Assembly (NCBI GenBank): GCA_937941455.1
Contig: CALDHM010000023.1
Coordinates: 1-38,063, forward strand
Direction of reading: 5' to 3'
DNA: 38,063 nt
DNA from: an uncultured Pirellulaceae bacterium
GTDB taxonomy: Bacteria > Planctomycetota > Planctomycetia > Pirellulales > Pirellulaceae
A model generated the notes under the pieces. It did no database searches and was not told the origin of the DNA. It worked only from the letters and a program-made list of their open reading frames with translations. The position numbers and the translations under genes were made by a program. Shown here one piece after another: positions 18,229 to 27,439 of the stretch. How positions within the stretch are numbered: the stretch's first letter is position 1; every line of letters starts with the position of its first letter.

Positions 18229-18366
18229 GTTACGCCATTCAAAGCCCCTGACCGCCACGGACAGGTAATTCTCAGGGATAGCCTTGCTGATATGGCAGGA
18301 AACGCTGCGCTGACTCACCTGAACATGCAATTCAAGGTTGCTGGGAATCGTCCCGGCGACCTTGAT

Positions 18367-19182
18367 TTATTCTTTTGACTGGGCTCGTGCCAGCAGTTGT
18401 TTGATTTCCTCCAACTGGACCTGCAATTGGCCGACCTGAGTTTCCAACGCTCGAGTGTTGTCGATGGTCATTTCGTCGACGAAAACGGCGTTGGCCAACG
18501 AAATTCCGAACACGCCGCCAAAAAGGAACATCGTGGCAAAATAGATCCTGGTCAGAACGATCACCGCGTAAGGGGGAATCCAACTTGCCGAGCCGTCCGG
18601 CTGATTTTTCACCGCTGCGGCGATTTCAGCCGGTATTTCGTTCCAGCCTTCGGCTGTGAATATCTGGAAGATGGAATACATGGCCACAAACGGGTCGCCG
18701 AACAGATCGGGCACCAGCCGAGAAAAAAAATGGCAGGTCATCAGAGCGAATACGAAATTGAACAACGCCAAAACGGCCATGATCAAAAAGGATGCTCGAA
18801 TAGCCCGGCGTAGACCCGCGAGCAATTGCTCCAGATGCGGGATGAATTGGAATAATTTCAGCAAACGGAGCAAGCGAAACAGTCGCAGCACCGACCAAAA
18901 TGATGTATTCGGGACCGGCAGGAAGCCGACGAGCAAAGAAGGCACGCTCACGGCAATCAACAAAAAGTCAAACCGATTCCAGCCCGCACTGAAATATCCC
19001 CGCCAGCCGAAGAGTGTGATTTTCGAGATCACCTCCAGGACAAAGATCAAGGTGATGACCTTGTCGACGGCTTCCAGCAGTGGATGGCCGCGGAACAGCG
19101 GAAAATACATCAGCGTGATCACGATCGCATTGAGCACGATCAGGATCAAAACGTTTCGCTCAACGGCAAAAAATCGGATCAT
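18367..19182 (-). CDS. Single-domain voltage-gated cation channel (bacterial Nav/Cav-like)
   Basis: This 271-residue protein has the six-segment plan of NaChBac-type channels: S1 (about 9-30), S2 (38-58, with Glu50), S3 (70-90, with NRFDF), S4 (96-115) with Arg100, Arg103, Arg106 and Lys109 every third residue, S5 (128-150), pore helix and filter, S6 (203-236), and a C-terminal coiled coil (about 237-265). Four subunits would form a pore in the cytoplasmic membrane. The filter reads TAEGW (176-180), where NavAb-type channels have TLESW: the Glu and Trp are kept, Leu and Ser are not. It lies 34 bp downstream of the S9 peptidase gene and may share its transcript. Na+ or Ca2+ selectivity cannot be decided by eye. 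Confidence 0.88.
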   Translation of the reverse strand: MIRFFAVERNVLILIVLNAIVITLMYFPLFRGHPLLEAVDKVITLIFVLEVISKITLFGWRGYFSAGWNRFDFLLIAVSVPSLLVGFLPVPNTSFWSVLRLFRLLRLLKLFQFIPHLEQLLAGLRRAIRASFLIMAVLALFNFVFALMTCHFFSRLVPDLFGDPFVAMYSIFQIFTAEGWNEIPAEIAAAVKNQPDGSASWIPPYAVIVLTRIYFATMFLFGGVFGISLANAVFVDEMTIDNTRALETQVGQLQVQLEEIKQLLARAQSKE

Positions 19183-19216
19183 GGGTCAAATCGAGCAACT
19201 CGTTACGATTCGCCGG

Positions 19217-21661
19217 TCATTCGCCTTGCGAATCGGGATTTGCCGGCTCGATCACTGCATCTCGAACATATCGATTGAGCCACTCGATCGTTTCGGCATG
19301 CGTGTGCAGCACCGATTCGCGGGCCCTATACCCGTGGCTTTCATAGGGCAGCATCACGAGCCGCACGATACCACCGTTTCCTTTGATCGCTTGATACAAC
19401 CGTTGGCTTTGGATTGGGAAAGTCCCCGGGTTGTTATCGTTTTCGCCGTGGATCAACAGCAGCGGCCGCTTGATCTTGTTCGCATGAGTGAATGGCGAAA
19501 TGTTGATGTAAACATCTTTAGCCTCCCAGAATGGCCGCCGCTCCGATTGAAAGCCGAAAGGGGTCAGCGTGCGATTGTAAGCTCCGCTGCGGGCCACGCC
19601 GGCGCGGAACAGGTCGCAATGAGCCAGCAGGTTCGCCGTCATGAATCCGCCGTAGCTGTGACCGCCGACGCAGACTCGGTCGCGATCGGCAACGCCCATC
19701 TCGACGGCTTTGTCGATCGCCGCCTGAGCTGCCGCCACGATCTGCTCGATGAAGGTATCGTTCATCGTTTCCGGATCACCGATCACCGGCATCGTCGCGT
19801 TGTCCATGATCGCGTAGCCCTGCGTTAGCATGACCAAATGCGAAAGACCGGTCATGCGGGTGAACTGATTCGGACTACCCGACACTTGGCCGGCCGTCGC
19901 CGAGTCGGAAAATTCAAGGGGATAGGCCCACACGAGCAACGGCAAACGTTGGCCGGGCTGGTAATTGGCGGGGAGATACAACGTAGCTGACAAAGGAACG
20001 CCGTCGGCCCGCTGATACTTGACCAACTCCTTGCGAATTCCGCGAATTTGCGGCGTCGGGTCCCGAAAATTGGTCAACGCCGTCTCTTGTTGGCTTTCCA
20101 AATCAACGAGGTAATAGTTCGGTGGATCGACCGGTGACTCGCGGCGGAGAATGATCGTTGGCTTGATATGTTCGCCGCTCTTGACGATTTGAACGACCGA
20201 TTCAAGGTAGCCTTCCCGGCATTGCCAAAGACGTTCGGTAGCCAAAGTATTCAGATTGCGTCGATCCAAAAACGGACGCTCGCCTGCAGGCGAGGCCCCG
20301 GTGCCGATCAAATAGACCCAATCGCCGTCCTGGCGGACCAGGGGATGGCCTGTGGATTCGCTGCGGGTCGCCAACCGTCCCGGATCGCTATACCGATCGC
20401 GCATGCTGCGGTCATCCCAGACGACAGGGGTTCCCGTTGGATCGCTTAGTCGAATCAATTTGGTCCTGATCCAGCGTCTGTCGCGATCCATGTCAGTTGA
20501 GGCAATCCAACCCGGTTGCTCAAAAAAGCTGAGTCCCGTGGCGCGGTGCTCGATCTTGATAGCTTCGGTGGGCTCGGATTGGAATGGTGCGCGCCAGGTC
20601 ACCAACCGATCGCGATGGGGAACCTTATTCTTCGGATCGCCTCCATCGAGAGCTTCATACCACATAAGCATGGCCGATTCGTGATTCGACCAGCGAATGC
20701 CGCGTGGGCCGAGGCGAACGCCTTCGATCGGAATATTTTCTTCGAGGGGCACATCGGCCACCGTGACCACCTTGTCACCAGTGATTGTCCAAACACTGAA
20801 TTCCTGCGGGAATGACGAATAAGGTTGCAGGTAGGAGAAGGGCCGCTTGATCGTGGACACGAGCAGGTAACGACCGTCGGGTGATGGGGAACCACCGTCG
20901 ATCATCGCCGGAGCACCAAGCGGGATGACCTCCCCCGCTTGGGGACCAACCAGCGGAATCCGCGCCATTTGGGTGGTGGCGTAGTATTCAAAAAGTGCTT
21001 CGTCATGGGGATTCTGTAACAGGTCCTGAAAGGTGCGCACCGGGGAAGTATTGCCCAGCGACTCTTGAACGTTCGGTCCGGCTGGCTTAAGCGTTTTCGG
21101 CGGTTCCGGACCACGATTTTCCGGCACCAAGGTGCACAAAATCTCCGTCCCGCTCGGCGTAAAATCCCAAAATCCTATGACGGTCGACAGACGATCGGTC
21201 AAGCGACGCGGATGGTGCAAGTCATCGACACGGACGACCCACAATTCGGTTCCTTGATCGGTGACTTGGGTCCACGCAAGATGGCGTGAGTCGTGGGACC
21301 AAGATACACCGCTGAGTTTCGTTCCCTCCCCACGGGGCACCAAGCAAACGAGTTTCTGGGTCCCACGCCGTTGCACCGACAACCCGCGAGAAAAATCGCT
21401 CTGAAACGGCGCATTGGCGACTGGATCGATCCGCGTCCCCGCTAGTTGCAACATGCGGCGAGCCAGATCTTCGATGCCAGGCATCGCATCCCGATCGATC
21501 AACACCATCCATTGGCCATCGGGGCTGAAGGACGCGGCTGGCTCAGGAGCAGCATCGATGATATCGACGACTTCGGGGGGGGGCAGGCGATAACCCGTTT
21601 GTGCCATGCCAAAGGAAATTGCCATGAAAACACCTGCAAAGAAACCCAAACACCTTTTCAT
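19217..21661 (-). CDS. Secreted S9 serine peptidase, glutamyl-endopeptidase (S9D)-like
   Basis: This 814-residue prolyl-oligopeptidase-family protein has a signal peptide (MKRCLGFFAGVFMAISFGMA then QTGYR), a large N-terminal beta-propeller region, and a C-terminal alpha/beta-hydrolase domain with Ser669 (GGHSYGGF), Asp742 (GENDNN) and His776 (ESHGYR). The opening YRLPPPEVVDIIDAAPEP and LAGTRIDP match the plant plastid glutamyl endopeptidase group (S9D), so cleavage after Glu is likely. It should act in the periplasm. The ATG at 21659-21661 is chosen because AGGAG lies 9 nt upstream and the signal peptide starts there; an in-frame start 87 bp further upstream would spoil it. The voltage-gated channel gene follows after 34 bp. 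Confidence 0.9.
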   Translation of the reverse strand: MKRCLGFFAGVFMAISFGMAQTGYRLPPPEVVDIIDAAPEPAASFSPDGQWMVLIDRDAMPGIEDLARRMLQLAGTRIDPVANAPFQSDFSRGLSVQRRGTQKLVCLVPRGEGTKLSGVSWSHDSRHLAWTQVTDQGTELWVVRVDDLHHPRRLTDRLSTVIGFWDFTPSGTEILCTLVPENRGPEPPKTLKPAGPNVQESLGNTSPVRTFQDLLQNPHDEALFEYYATTQMARIPLVGPQAGEVIPLGAPAMIDGGSPSPDGRYLLVSTIKRPFSYLQPYSSFPQEFSVWTITGDKVVTVADVPLEENIPIEGVRLGPRGIRWSNHESAMLMWYEALDGGDPKNKVPHRDRLVTWRAPFQSEPTEAIKIEHRATGLSFFEQPGWIASTDMDRDRRWIRTKLIRLSDPTGTPVVWDDRSMRDRYSDPGRLATRSESTGHPLVRQDGDWVYLIGTGASPAGERPFLDRRNLNTLATERLWQCREGYLESVVQIVKSGEHIKPTIILRRESPVDPPNYYLVDLESQQETALTNFRDPTPQIRGIRKELVKYQRADGVPLSATLYLPANYQPGQRLPLLVWAYPLEFSDSATAGQVSGSPNQFTRMTGLSHLVMLTQGYAIMDNATMPVIGDPETMNDTFIEQIVAAAQAAIDKAVEMGVADRDRVCVGGHSYGGFMTANLLAHCDLFRAGVARSGAYNRTLTPFGFQSERRPFWEAKDVYINISPFTHANKIKRPLLLIHGENDNNPGTFPIQSQRLYQAIKGNGGIVRLVMLPYESHGYRARESVLHTHAETIEWLNRYVRDAVIEPANPDSQGE

Positions 21662-21949
21662 AAGTGCGACTCCTGAACGATTCGGAACTCGGAGAAGGGG
21701 ACGTTTGATCGAGGTGCAAGCCGTCCGACAACGACCGCCGCGGCGCACCGTTGAAACACTCTCCTATGATATAGGACTTAGTGGCATACATGCGACGGTG
21801 TCCGCGAACCGATTAGAGTCGATCCCCAAGCATGCCCTCGCTGACGCGGCAGGTTGCGGGCAGTGTCGTTTTGGAATTGACTCGAGGTCGGCCGGGATGG
21901 GCGGCACCCGGGGTTGATCGAGCGTACGGGGTCGGGGAGCAGCACCGAA

Positions 21950-23761
21950 CTACTGAACGCCGCCGACAAACGCCCGTTCCAGGTCGCCGATCTGTTCAAG
22001 GTAGCGATTGAAATCCGCCGAGCGGTAGGGGGAATAGTTCATGTTTTTGAACAACCCCGTAAGGCGGGTGAAAAAGTCGCGCACTTGTTCCTTGTCACGA
22101 AAGCGATATTCGCGATCGATCAGGCGCTTGCACAATAGCAGCATTTCTTTTTGCCGTTCTTGCGAAACGCTGACATCGACTTTGTCGAAAGCATCTTGTT
22201 GCAAGAACACCATGTCGAGGAACAGAGCTTTTTGGTAGATGACGAAGTCTTCGGTGGTGATTCCTTCCTCGCCAGTGACTTGCATCATTTGCTGGATGTC
22301 ATTTCCCTCGCGAAGCAAATCATGCAGGCGATTGACGGAAGCGGTCCAATGAGGGTCGAGTTCGCGGTCGAAATGCTGCTGCAGTTGCTCCCGGTACCGC
22401 GACCAAGAAATCAGCGGATCGATGGCGGGGTAAAATCGCTTGTACGCCCGATCGTAAGACAAAGCCAAAAAGCATTTGACGGTGGCCAGCGTCGATTGCG
22501 TCACGGGTTCCTCGAAGTTGCCACCGGCCGGAGAAACGCTGCCGATCAAGGTGAGACTGCCTGTCGAGCCGTCAGGCATTTGCAACACACCGGCTCGTTC
22601 GTAAACGCTTTTGATGCTCGAATCGAGATAAGCTGGAAAGGCTTCCTCGCCGGGAATTTCTTCCAAGCGACCGGACGTTTCTCGCATGGCTTGAGCCCAG
22701 CGCGAGGTGGAGTCGGCGAGGAGCAGTACATCGAGTCCCATCTGCCGATAGTATTCGCCCAAAGTGATTCCCGTATAGATCGATGCCTCGCGGGCCGCGA
22801 CCGGCATCGACGACGTATTGCAAATTATGATGGTGCGATCCATCAATTTGCCCCCCGTACGTGGGTCCTCCATGTGAGCGAATTCGTAAATCGTCTCGAC
22901 GACCTCACCGGCCCGTTCTCCGCAGGCCACGACAATCACGACATCGACCGTCGAATAGCGAGCGATCAGCCCCTGGGTGACCGTTTTACCAGCGCCGAAC
23001 GGGCCAGGAATGCAAGCCGTGCCACCGCGGGCGATCGGAAAAAACGTATCGATGATCCGCATCGTCGTCGTGACCGGTTGGCTTGGAAATTGGCGACTAG
23101 CTGTTCGTTCGCGGAGCATTTGCTCGGGGATTGGACGCCGGACCGGCCAGCTTTGCACCATGTTCCAGCCGTGTTCTCGACCGGCGGGATCCTTGACCGT
23201 AATGATCGGTTGATCGACAGTCGCTGGCCCTGATCTGATGTCGATCAGTTCCCATTTGCCTTTCAAATCAAAGGGAGACATGATCTTGTGGGTGATATTT
23301 TTTTCCTTCACCGTTCCCAGGACCTGACCGGCGCTAACGATGGCTCCGGGCGCGACCACGGGTTTGAAGTCCCATTTCACTTGACGATCGAGGGGGTACA
23401 GGTCTTGACCTCGCTTCAGAAAAAAGCCATCTCGTTCGGCTAGAGTCGTCAACGGGTTTTGCAACCCGTCGAAGATCACTCCCAACATGCCGGGCCCGAG
23501 ATAGACCGACAACAAGCTGCCGGTCAACTCCACCGGATCGCCACAGCGGACCCCATTTGTTTCCTCGAAAACTTGCAAGTCTGCGATGTTGCCGTAAATC
23601 CGTAGGACTTCAGCCTTGAGACGTTCATCGCCGACGATCACGAAGGCAACTTCGTTTTTCATGATCTGGCCGCCGTCGGTTTCGATCGTGACGATGTTCC
23701 CATTAACGCCAACGACTTGGGCTTTGGTTTTGGAATCAGTGGAAGAGATTAGCGTAGTCAC
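21950..23761 (-). CDS. ntpA: A/V-type ATPase catalytic subunit A
   Basis: The 603-residue catalytic subunit of the A/V-type rotary ATPase has the Walker A GPFGAGKT (253-260), a Walker B region near LLLADSTSRWA, a GERAGEVVE motif, and the non-homologous insert (about 118-200) that marks A subunits. It pairs with subunit B in the A3B3 head. The start is ambiguous: GTG at 23759-23761 is preferred over the in-frame TTG at 23762-23764 because GGAG sits 7 nt before the GTG; no ATG is available. The 5' end overlaps the DUF2764 gene by 26 bp. It is the last gene of the operon, whereas in related operons A precedes B. Confidence 0.95.
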   Translation of the reverse strand: MTTLISSTDSKTKAQVVGVNGNIVTIETDGGQIMKNEVAFVIVGDERLKAEVLRIYGNIADLQVFEETNGVRCGDPVELTGSLLSVYLGPGMLGVIFDGLQNPLTTLAERDGFFLKRGQDLYPLDRQVKWDFKPVVAPGAIVSAGQVLGTVKEKNITHKIMSPFDLKGKWELIDIRSGPATVDQPIITVKDPAGREHGWNMVQSWPVRRPIPEQMLRERTASRQFPSQPVTTTMRIIDTFFPIARGGTACIPGPFGAGKTVTQGLIARYSTVDVVIVVACGERAGEVVETIYEFAHMEDPRTGGKLMDRTIIICNTSSMPVAAREASIYTGITLGEYYRQMGLDVLLLADSTSRWAQAMRETSGRLEEIPGEEAFPAYLDSSIKSVYERAGVLQMPDGSTGSLTLIGSVSPAGGNFEEPVTQSTLATVKCFLALSYDRAYKRFYPAIDPLISWSRYREQLQQHFDRELDPHWTASVNRLHDLLREGNDIQQMMQVTGEEGITTEDFVIYQKALFLDMVFLQQDAFDKVDVSVSQERQKEMLLLCKRLIDREYRFRDKEQVRDFFTRLTGLFKNMNYSPYRSADFNRYLEQIGDLERAFVGGVQ

Positions 23762-24404
23762 CAAGTGTCTCCGTGATCATGGTTTCAAAACGTTTTTTGC
23801 CTGACTCGTCGTCGCAGCTCGTCCAGCGATCGATGATTTCCCAGCGAGCCAAATAGAGCAGAACGGCTTCGAAAGAAAATGTGAATTGTTCGGCCATGCG
23901 TGCCCAATGCCGGTAATTCGCGTCGAACAGCAAACGCTGAGCCTCGATCGCCTCCCCATGTTCCAGAGCTGCATCGAATTTGCCGATCCAGTCGTAGCGG
24001 CCCTGCAAGCGAAATTCGGGATGATCATAATTGTTGCGGATCTGCTCGACCCACTGGCCGACCCCCGTCGGCGGAGGCATTCCGGCCCGACGCCGCCGCA
24101 CCGCCGCGATGATTGTCCGCGTGTCCATGCGGAATTCGATCATTTCACGCAACGTCGGGTTCGAAATCTCCCCCAGAATCCGCCGATATTCGCGGGCCAC
24201 ATCCTCATCAGTCCTATCGAGAATTTGACGATCCCAATGCAAAAATCCGGTCCACTGCCGGACGATCTCCGCATCTTCATCGGTGAGCATTTTCAGCCGT
24301 TCCTCCAAACGCGGTGCAGAAATCGGCAACCGCTCCACATCGAAATGGCGCGGGAGCGAAGGCAAACTGGCGATCAGAGTGTAGTACGAACGGCTGTCGG
24401 CCAC
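23736..24404 (-). CDS. DUF2764 A/V-ATPase-associated protein (C-subunit-like)
   Basis: This 222-residue protein is of the DUF2764 type, found inside A/V-ATPase operons of Bacteroidetes, Chlamydiae and spirochaetes next to subunits E and A. It opens ADSRSYYTLIASLP; the body is predicted helical with many Arg/Trp/Glu residues, fitting the central-stalk subunit C that is otherwise missing here. That role is inferred from position and size. Start is uncertain: GTG at 24402-24404 has AAGGA at good spacing (9 nt), while the in-frame TTG at 24408-24410 would overlap the subunit E stop as TTGA. The 3' end overlaps subunit A. Confidence 0.82.
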   Translation of the reverse strand: MADSRSYYTLIASLPSLPRHFDVERLPISAPRLEERLKMLTDEDAEIVRQWTGFLHWDRQILDRTDEDVAREYRRILGEISNPTLREMIEFRMDTRTIIAAVRRRRAGMPPPTGVGQWVEQIRNNYDHPEFRLQGRYDWIGKFDAALEHGEAIEAQRLLFDANYRHWARMAEQFTFSFEAVLLYLARWEIIDRWTSCDDESGKKRFETMITETLGDYANLFH

Positions 24405-24406
24405 GG

Positions 24407-25090
24407 TCAAGCGTCCTTCTTCATCACAGCCCGGTAACGCGGCAACAGGTATTGGAGCAATACCGAGGTGATCGTTTGGTCGGTCAATTCGAGTTGCACG
24501 TCATCATTGACGATCTGTATCTTCACTCCTGAATTGGTTGGATCATCCGAGATGCCGAAGGTCAAACCGTCGCGGAGAATGTCGGCGGTGAGTCCAAGCA
24601 CGAAGGCGGCGAGCGAGCCGGGTTTGACGTCGTTGATTTCCTTCTGCAGGTCTTCTTCGCTGATGTGGGATTCGGGGAGGAGCAAGCGTATCTGCCCCTT
24701 TTCTTCTCCTGGGCGAGCCTTGGCAGCCAACTCGAGGATCATCTGTTCGAGCAAACGCTGGTCCGAAAGTTTATGCTTCACCAAACGATTGAGACGATTT
24801 TTGAATTCCTCGTAGAATGCCTCGCGGACCTTCAGCACTGAGTCTCGGCTGGCCAGCCGCAGTGCCTCATTCCCATTTTCCACAACCGCTGCGGCCTCTT
24901 TTTTGGCTGCTGCCACAATCGCTTCAGCCTCAGCCTTGGCGTTGTCGAGGATCTTCATCGCCTCGACGCGAGCGGCGCTGACGAGCCGTTCGGCCTCGCT
25001 CTGTCCCGATGCGACACCCTCTTGACGCAGGCGATCGATAAGCGTTTGTACCCCGCTGGTTTGCAAATTCGACTTGGTATCCGTTGACAT
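24407..25090 (-). CDS. ntpE: A/V-type ATPase subunit E (peripheral stalk)
   Basis: The 227-residue subunit E forms the peripheral stalk with G/H-like helices. The N-terminal ~110 residues are one long charged helix rich in Ala/Glu/Lys (heptads such as AKAEAEAIVAAAKKEAA), and the C-terminal ~100 residues are the globular domain that clamps the A3B3 head (GVKIQIVNDDVQLELTDQTI). Length fits the family (about 200-230). AAAGG lies 9 nt before the ATG. It follows subunit K after 30 bp and touches the DUF2764 gene. A separate subunit G/H gene is not visible. Confidence 0.88.
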   Translation of the reverse strand: MSTDTKSNLQTSGVQTLIDRLRQEGVASGQSEAERLVSAARVEAMKILDNAKAEAEAIVAAAKKEAAAVVENGNEALRLASRDSVLKVREAFYEEFKNRLNRLVKHKLSDQRLLEQMILELAAKARPGEEKGQIRLLLPESHISEEDLQKEINDVKPGSLAAFVLGLTADILRDGLTFGISDDPTNSGVKIQIVNDDVQLELTDQTITSVLLQYLLPRYRAVMKKDA

Positions 25091-25120
25091 GTCGGTGGGC
25101 CTTTCTGCTGATGAAGCTGG

Positions 25121-25567
25121 TTACGCGGGAATATTGCCGGAGAGAACCAACGCAAAGATGAACGCGAAGACGGCGAAGCCCTCCACGATCGCGGCCGGAG
25201 CAACCGATAAGCCGAAGATTTCCGGCTTGTGCTTGCTCACGTTGATGGCCGAAGCACAGCAACTTCCTTGATAGATCGCGCTGAACATCAGGGCCAGCCC
25301 GCAGAGGACGCCGATCCCGAATAGCCCGGGGCCGTTCTCCGCGGTGATCGTCCGCTGCAAAGAGAACATGACCACGATGCCGTAGATGATTTGCGACGAG
25401 GGGAGTGCGGACAAGCCGACGAAACGCCCGTAGCCACTTTCCACATCCAGCATCGCTCCGCAAGCCGCCTGGCCAGCCCGCGCACAGCCCAGAATACTCC
25501 CGATCGCGCCCAGTGCCGTCGGCGCGAACAAGCCAATCCAACCCAACAAAATCAAAACGCCGTCCAT
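25121..25567 (-). CDS. ntpK: A/V-type ATPase membrane rotor subunit K (c-ring)
   Basis: The 148-residue proteolipid has four membrane segments (two hairpins) at about 4-28, 54-76, 82-107 and 121-143. The ion-carrying carboxylate Glu129 is in hairpin 2 (AAIVEGFAV). In hairpin 1 the matching position is LPSSQ (Ser58, Gln59). Gln100 (IYQG) matches Gln110 of Enterococcus hirae NtpK. Together Ser/Gln/Gln/Glu reproduce the Na+-coordinating side chains of that Na+ pump (Thr64, Gln65, Gln110, Glu139). This is from memory of NtpK, not alignment. It starts 3 bp after subunit I, with AGG upstream. Confidence 0.92.
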   Translation of the reverse strand: MDGVLILLGWIGLFAPTALGAIGSILGCARAGQAACGAMLDVESGYGRFVGLSALPSSQIIYGIVVMFSLQRTITAENGPGLFGIGVLCGLALMFSAIYQGSCCASAINVSKHKPEIFGLSVAPAAIVEGFAVFAFIFALVLSGNIPA

Positions 25568-25570
25568 CGA

Positions 25571-27421
25571 TTAACCTGCCTTTTTGCTAAACGCCTGGAA
25601 CGGATAACCTTCGTCCGTCAGGCTCCAGTTGAAAAACTCGATACAGTTCAAACGCAAGCCGTGAACCACGCCACTCATGATTCCCAGCAGAATATTGACG
25701 CCATGACCAATGATCAGAATAAGCAGCGCCAACAAGAATCCCAAACCGGGTACTCCCATCACACCGTTGGCCAAATTGTTGAAGGTCATCGCCAACTGAG
25801 CACTCGCCAGCCCCAAGGCGAACAATCGCAAATAGCTCAGCGTATCCCCAAACGCCTTCGACACATTCGTCAGACCGAGAAATCCGTCGATCAGACGCAA
25901 TCCCCAATCAGCCGGCTTGGAGGAAAACAGGGGCCGGGTGCTACTGAACAAAAACACCAGCACCAGACCGCCGATGAGCGACGCGAGACCGACCTGCTTT
26001 AACTGCGGCTGAAATGTCTCTGGGGTCGCTTGCCACCAGTTGCCGAGCGCCGCGGGGACGAGATGGCTCCCCTGCGCGAAAAGGCCGAAGGTCAGCCCGC
26101 CCACCAATGCCAAGGCCCACCCCACCGAACTGAGGGCTACCGAACGCCCCCGATTTCGCCAAGCGGTTATCAAATTCGCCAAGGCCAAATGCAGCACGCC
26201 AATCAACAAGGACAAGATCATCATCACGTCCTTGTTGGCAACCAGTGGTTGTCCCTGAAATTTCAGCTGAAAACGTTCAAGCCACTGCGGCGTCACGCCA
26301 AAATAGCTGCCCGCCAACACGCCGTAGACGATCGTACCAATCACTAAGGCCAGCAGGAGATAGCGCAAGCTGCGCAGCTTTTCCGTATTCATTCGCCGCC
26401 AGACGAGGAGCAAGCCGATTCCCAAAATCAAGCCATACGCGGCGTCGGACATGATCATCGCGAAGAAAAATGTGAACGAAGCGTACATGATCCAGGTCGG
26501 GTCCCAAGCCCGGTAGGAGGGCGTGATGTAAAACTTCACGACATCCTCGGCACCGGCGACCACTTCGGGATTTTTCAGCAGCGTCGGCGGTTGTTCATCG
26601 GTTGCCGGTTCGGCGACCATCATGGCCAAACCATGTTTCTGCGAGAACGACTGGAGGGCATTGAGGGCTGATTTGGGAGCCCAAGCCTGCAGCGCGAACA
26701 ACTCCTGATCCTCAAACATGCGCGTGATCGCCTCCAGCCGTGCGATGTCATCATCAGCATTCGCCAAATCGCGTTGCATCAGGGTGAGCCACCGCGTCAT
26801 GAACACGCGATCCCAGTGATGGACCTCTAACTCCTCTTTCACTTCCCGCAGGCGCCTTCTGAGCTCCTCCAATGGGCGGCCATCGAACTCGAGCGCTGTC
26901 CAGGGCAAGTCCGGCTCGTTTGGATGGAGCACCACCACGAACGAGTTCTGCTGATCTTGGTTGATCACTTGCCAAACGTAAGGGGACGAGTTCAAAACCT
27001 CGACATCGCGATGGGGGATCACGTAGAACCACAACTGCAGCCCGCGAATTTCCACTGGAGGCGGCAGGTGGAAATTTCCCCACGGCTCGAGCGCCGCGAT
27101 CGCCTGCTGGAGATCGTCATGTTCGTCGCTCAAGGCATCCCGCCGATCGCGATTGGCAATGGCAATGCGGGCCAGACCAAGGCAGTCGAGACCAGCGGTG
27201 TATTCGGTTTGCTGATGGGGATTCTGGATCGGGCACGACTGCAAGTATTGAATCGCCGCTTGGACCAGATTTCGATCGCAATGATCAACCGGTTGTTGGC
27301 CGCTGCGACCGGGCAGATCGATCAAGTGCAAGCAGCCCAGGCGCTGCAAACCGTCCAGGACCTCGTCGCGCTGTTTGGCGAGCCCGTAGAACGTGACCTT
27401 GTTGAGTTTGACGATCGACAT
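25571..27421 (-). CDS. ntpI: A/V-type ATPase membrane subunit I (a-subunit)
   Basis: The 616-residue stator subunit I has a soluble N-terminal half (about 1-300) with long helices, then seven or eight membrane segments. The essential ion-channel arginine is Arg532 in SYLRLFALGLASAQ, as in other a-subunits. EFFNWSLTDEGYPFQAF ends the protein in the standard way. FFFAMIMSDAAYGLILG marks the first membrane pair. It follows subunit D after 18 bp and precedes K by 3 bp. Confidence 0.95.
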   Translation of the reverse strand: MSIVKLNKVTFYGLAKQRDEVLDGLQRLGCLHLIDLPGRSGQQPVDHCDRNLVQAAIQYLQSCPIQNPHQQTEYTAGLDCLGLARIAIANRDRRDALSDEHDDLQQAIAALEPWGNFHLPPPVEIRGLQLWFYVIPHRDVEVLNSSPYVWQVINQDQQNSFVVVLHPNEPDLPWTALEFDGRPLEELRRRLREVKEELEVHHWDRVFMTRWLTLMQRDLANADDDIARLEAITRMFEDQELFALQAWAPKSALNALQSFSQKHGLAMMVAEPATDEQPPTLLKNPEVVAGAEDVVKFYITPSYRAWDPTWIMYASFTFFFAMIMSDAAYGLILGIGLLLVWRRMNTEKLRSLRYLLLALVIGTIVYGVLAGSYFGVTPQWLERFQLKFQGQPLVANKDVMMILSLLIGVLHLALANLITAWRNRGRSVALSSVGWALALVGGLTFGLFAQGSHLVPAALGNWWQATPETFQPQLKQVGLASLIGGLVLVFLFSSTRPLFSSKPADWGLRLIDGFLGLTNVSKAFGDTLSYLRLFALGLASAQLAMTFNNLANGVMGVPGLGFLLALLILIIGHGVNILLGIMSGVVHGLRLNCIEFFNWSLTDEGYPFQAFSKKAG

Positions 27422-27439
27422 CTCAATCAGCCTGCTTGA

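Noticed and set aside
18656-19828. 390-residue plus-strand frame across the channel and peptidase genes
   Set aside because: It spans two genes with conserved motifs on the minus strand and has no recognisable domain.
22151-23233. 360-residue plus-strand frame antisense to ATPase subunit A
   Set aside because: Subunit A is certain on the other strand; the frame has shadow composition and no motif. The same applies to 28425-29405 opposite subunit B and 36572-37675 opposite the DUF5682/MoxR genes.
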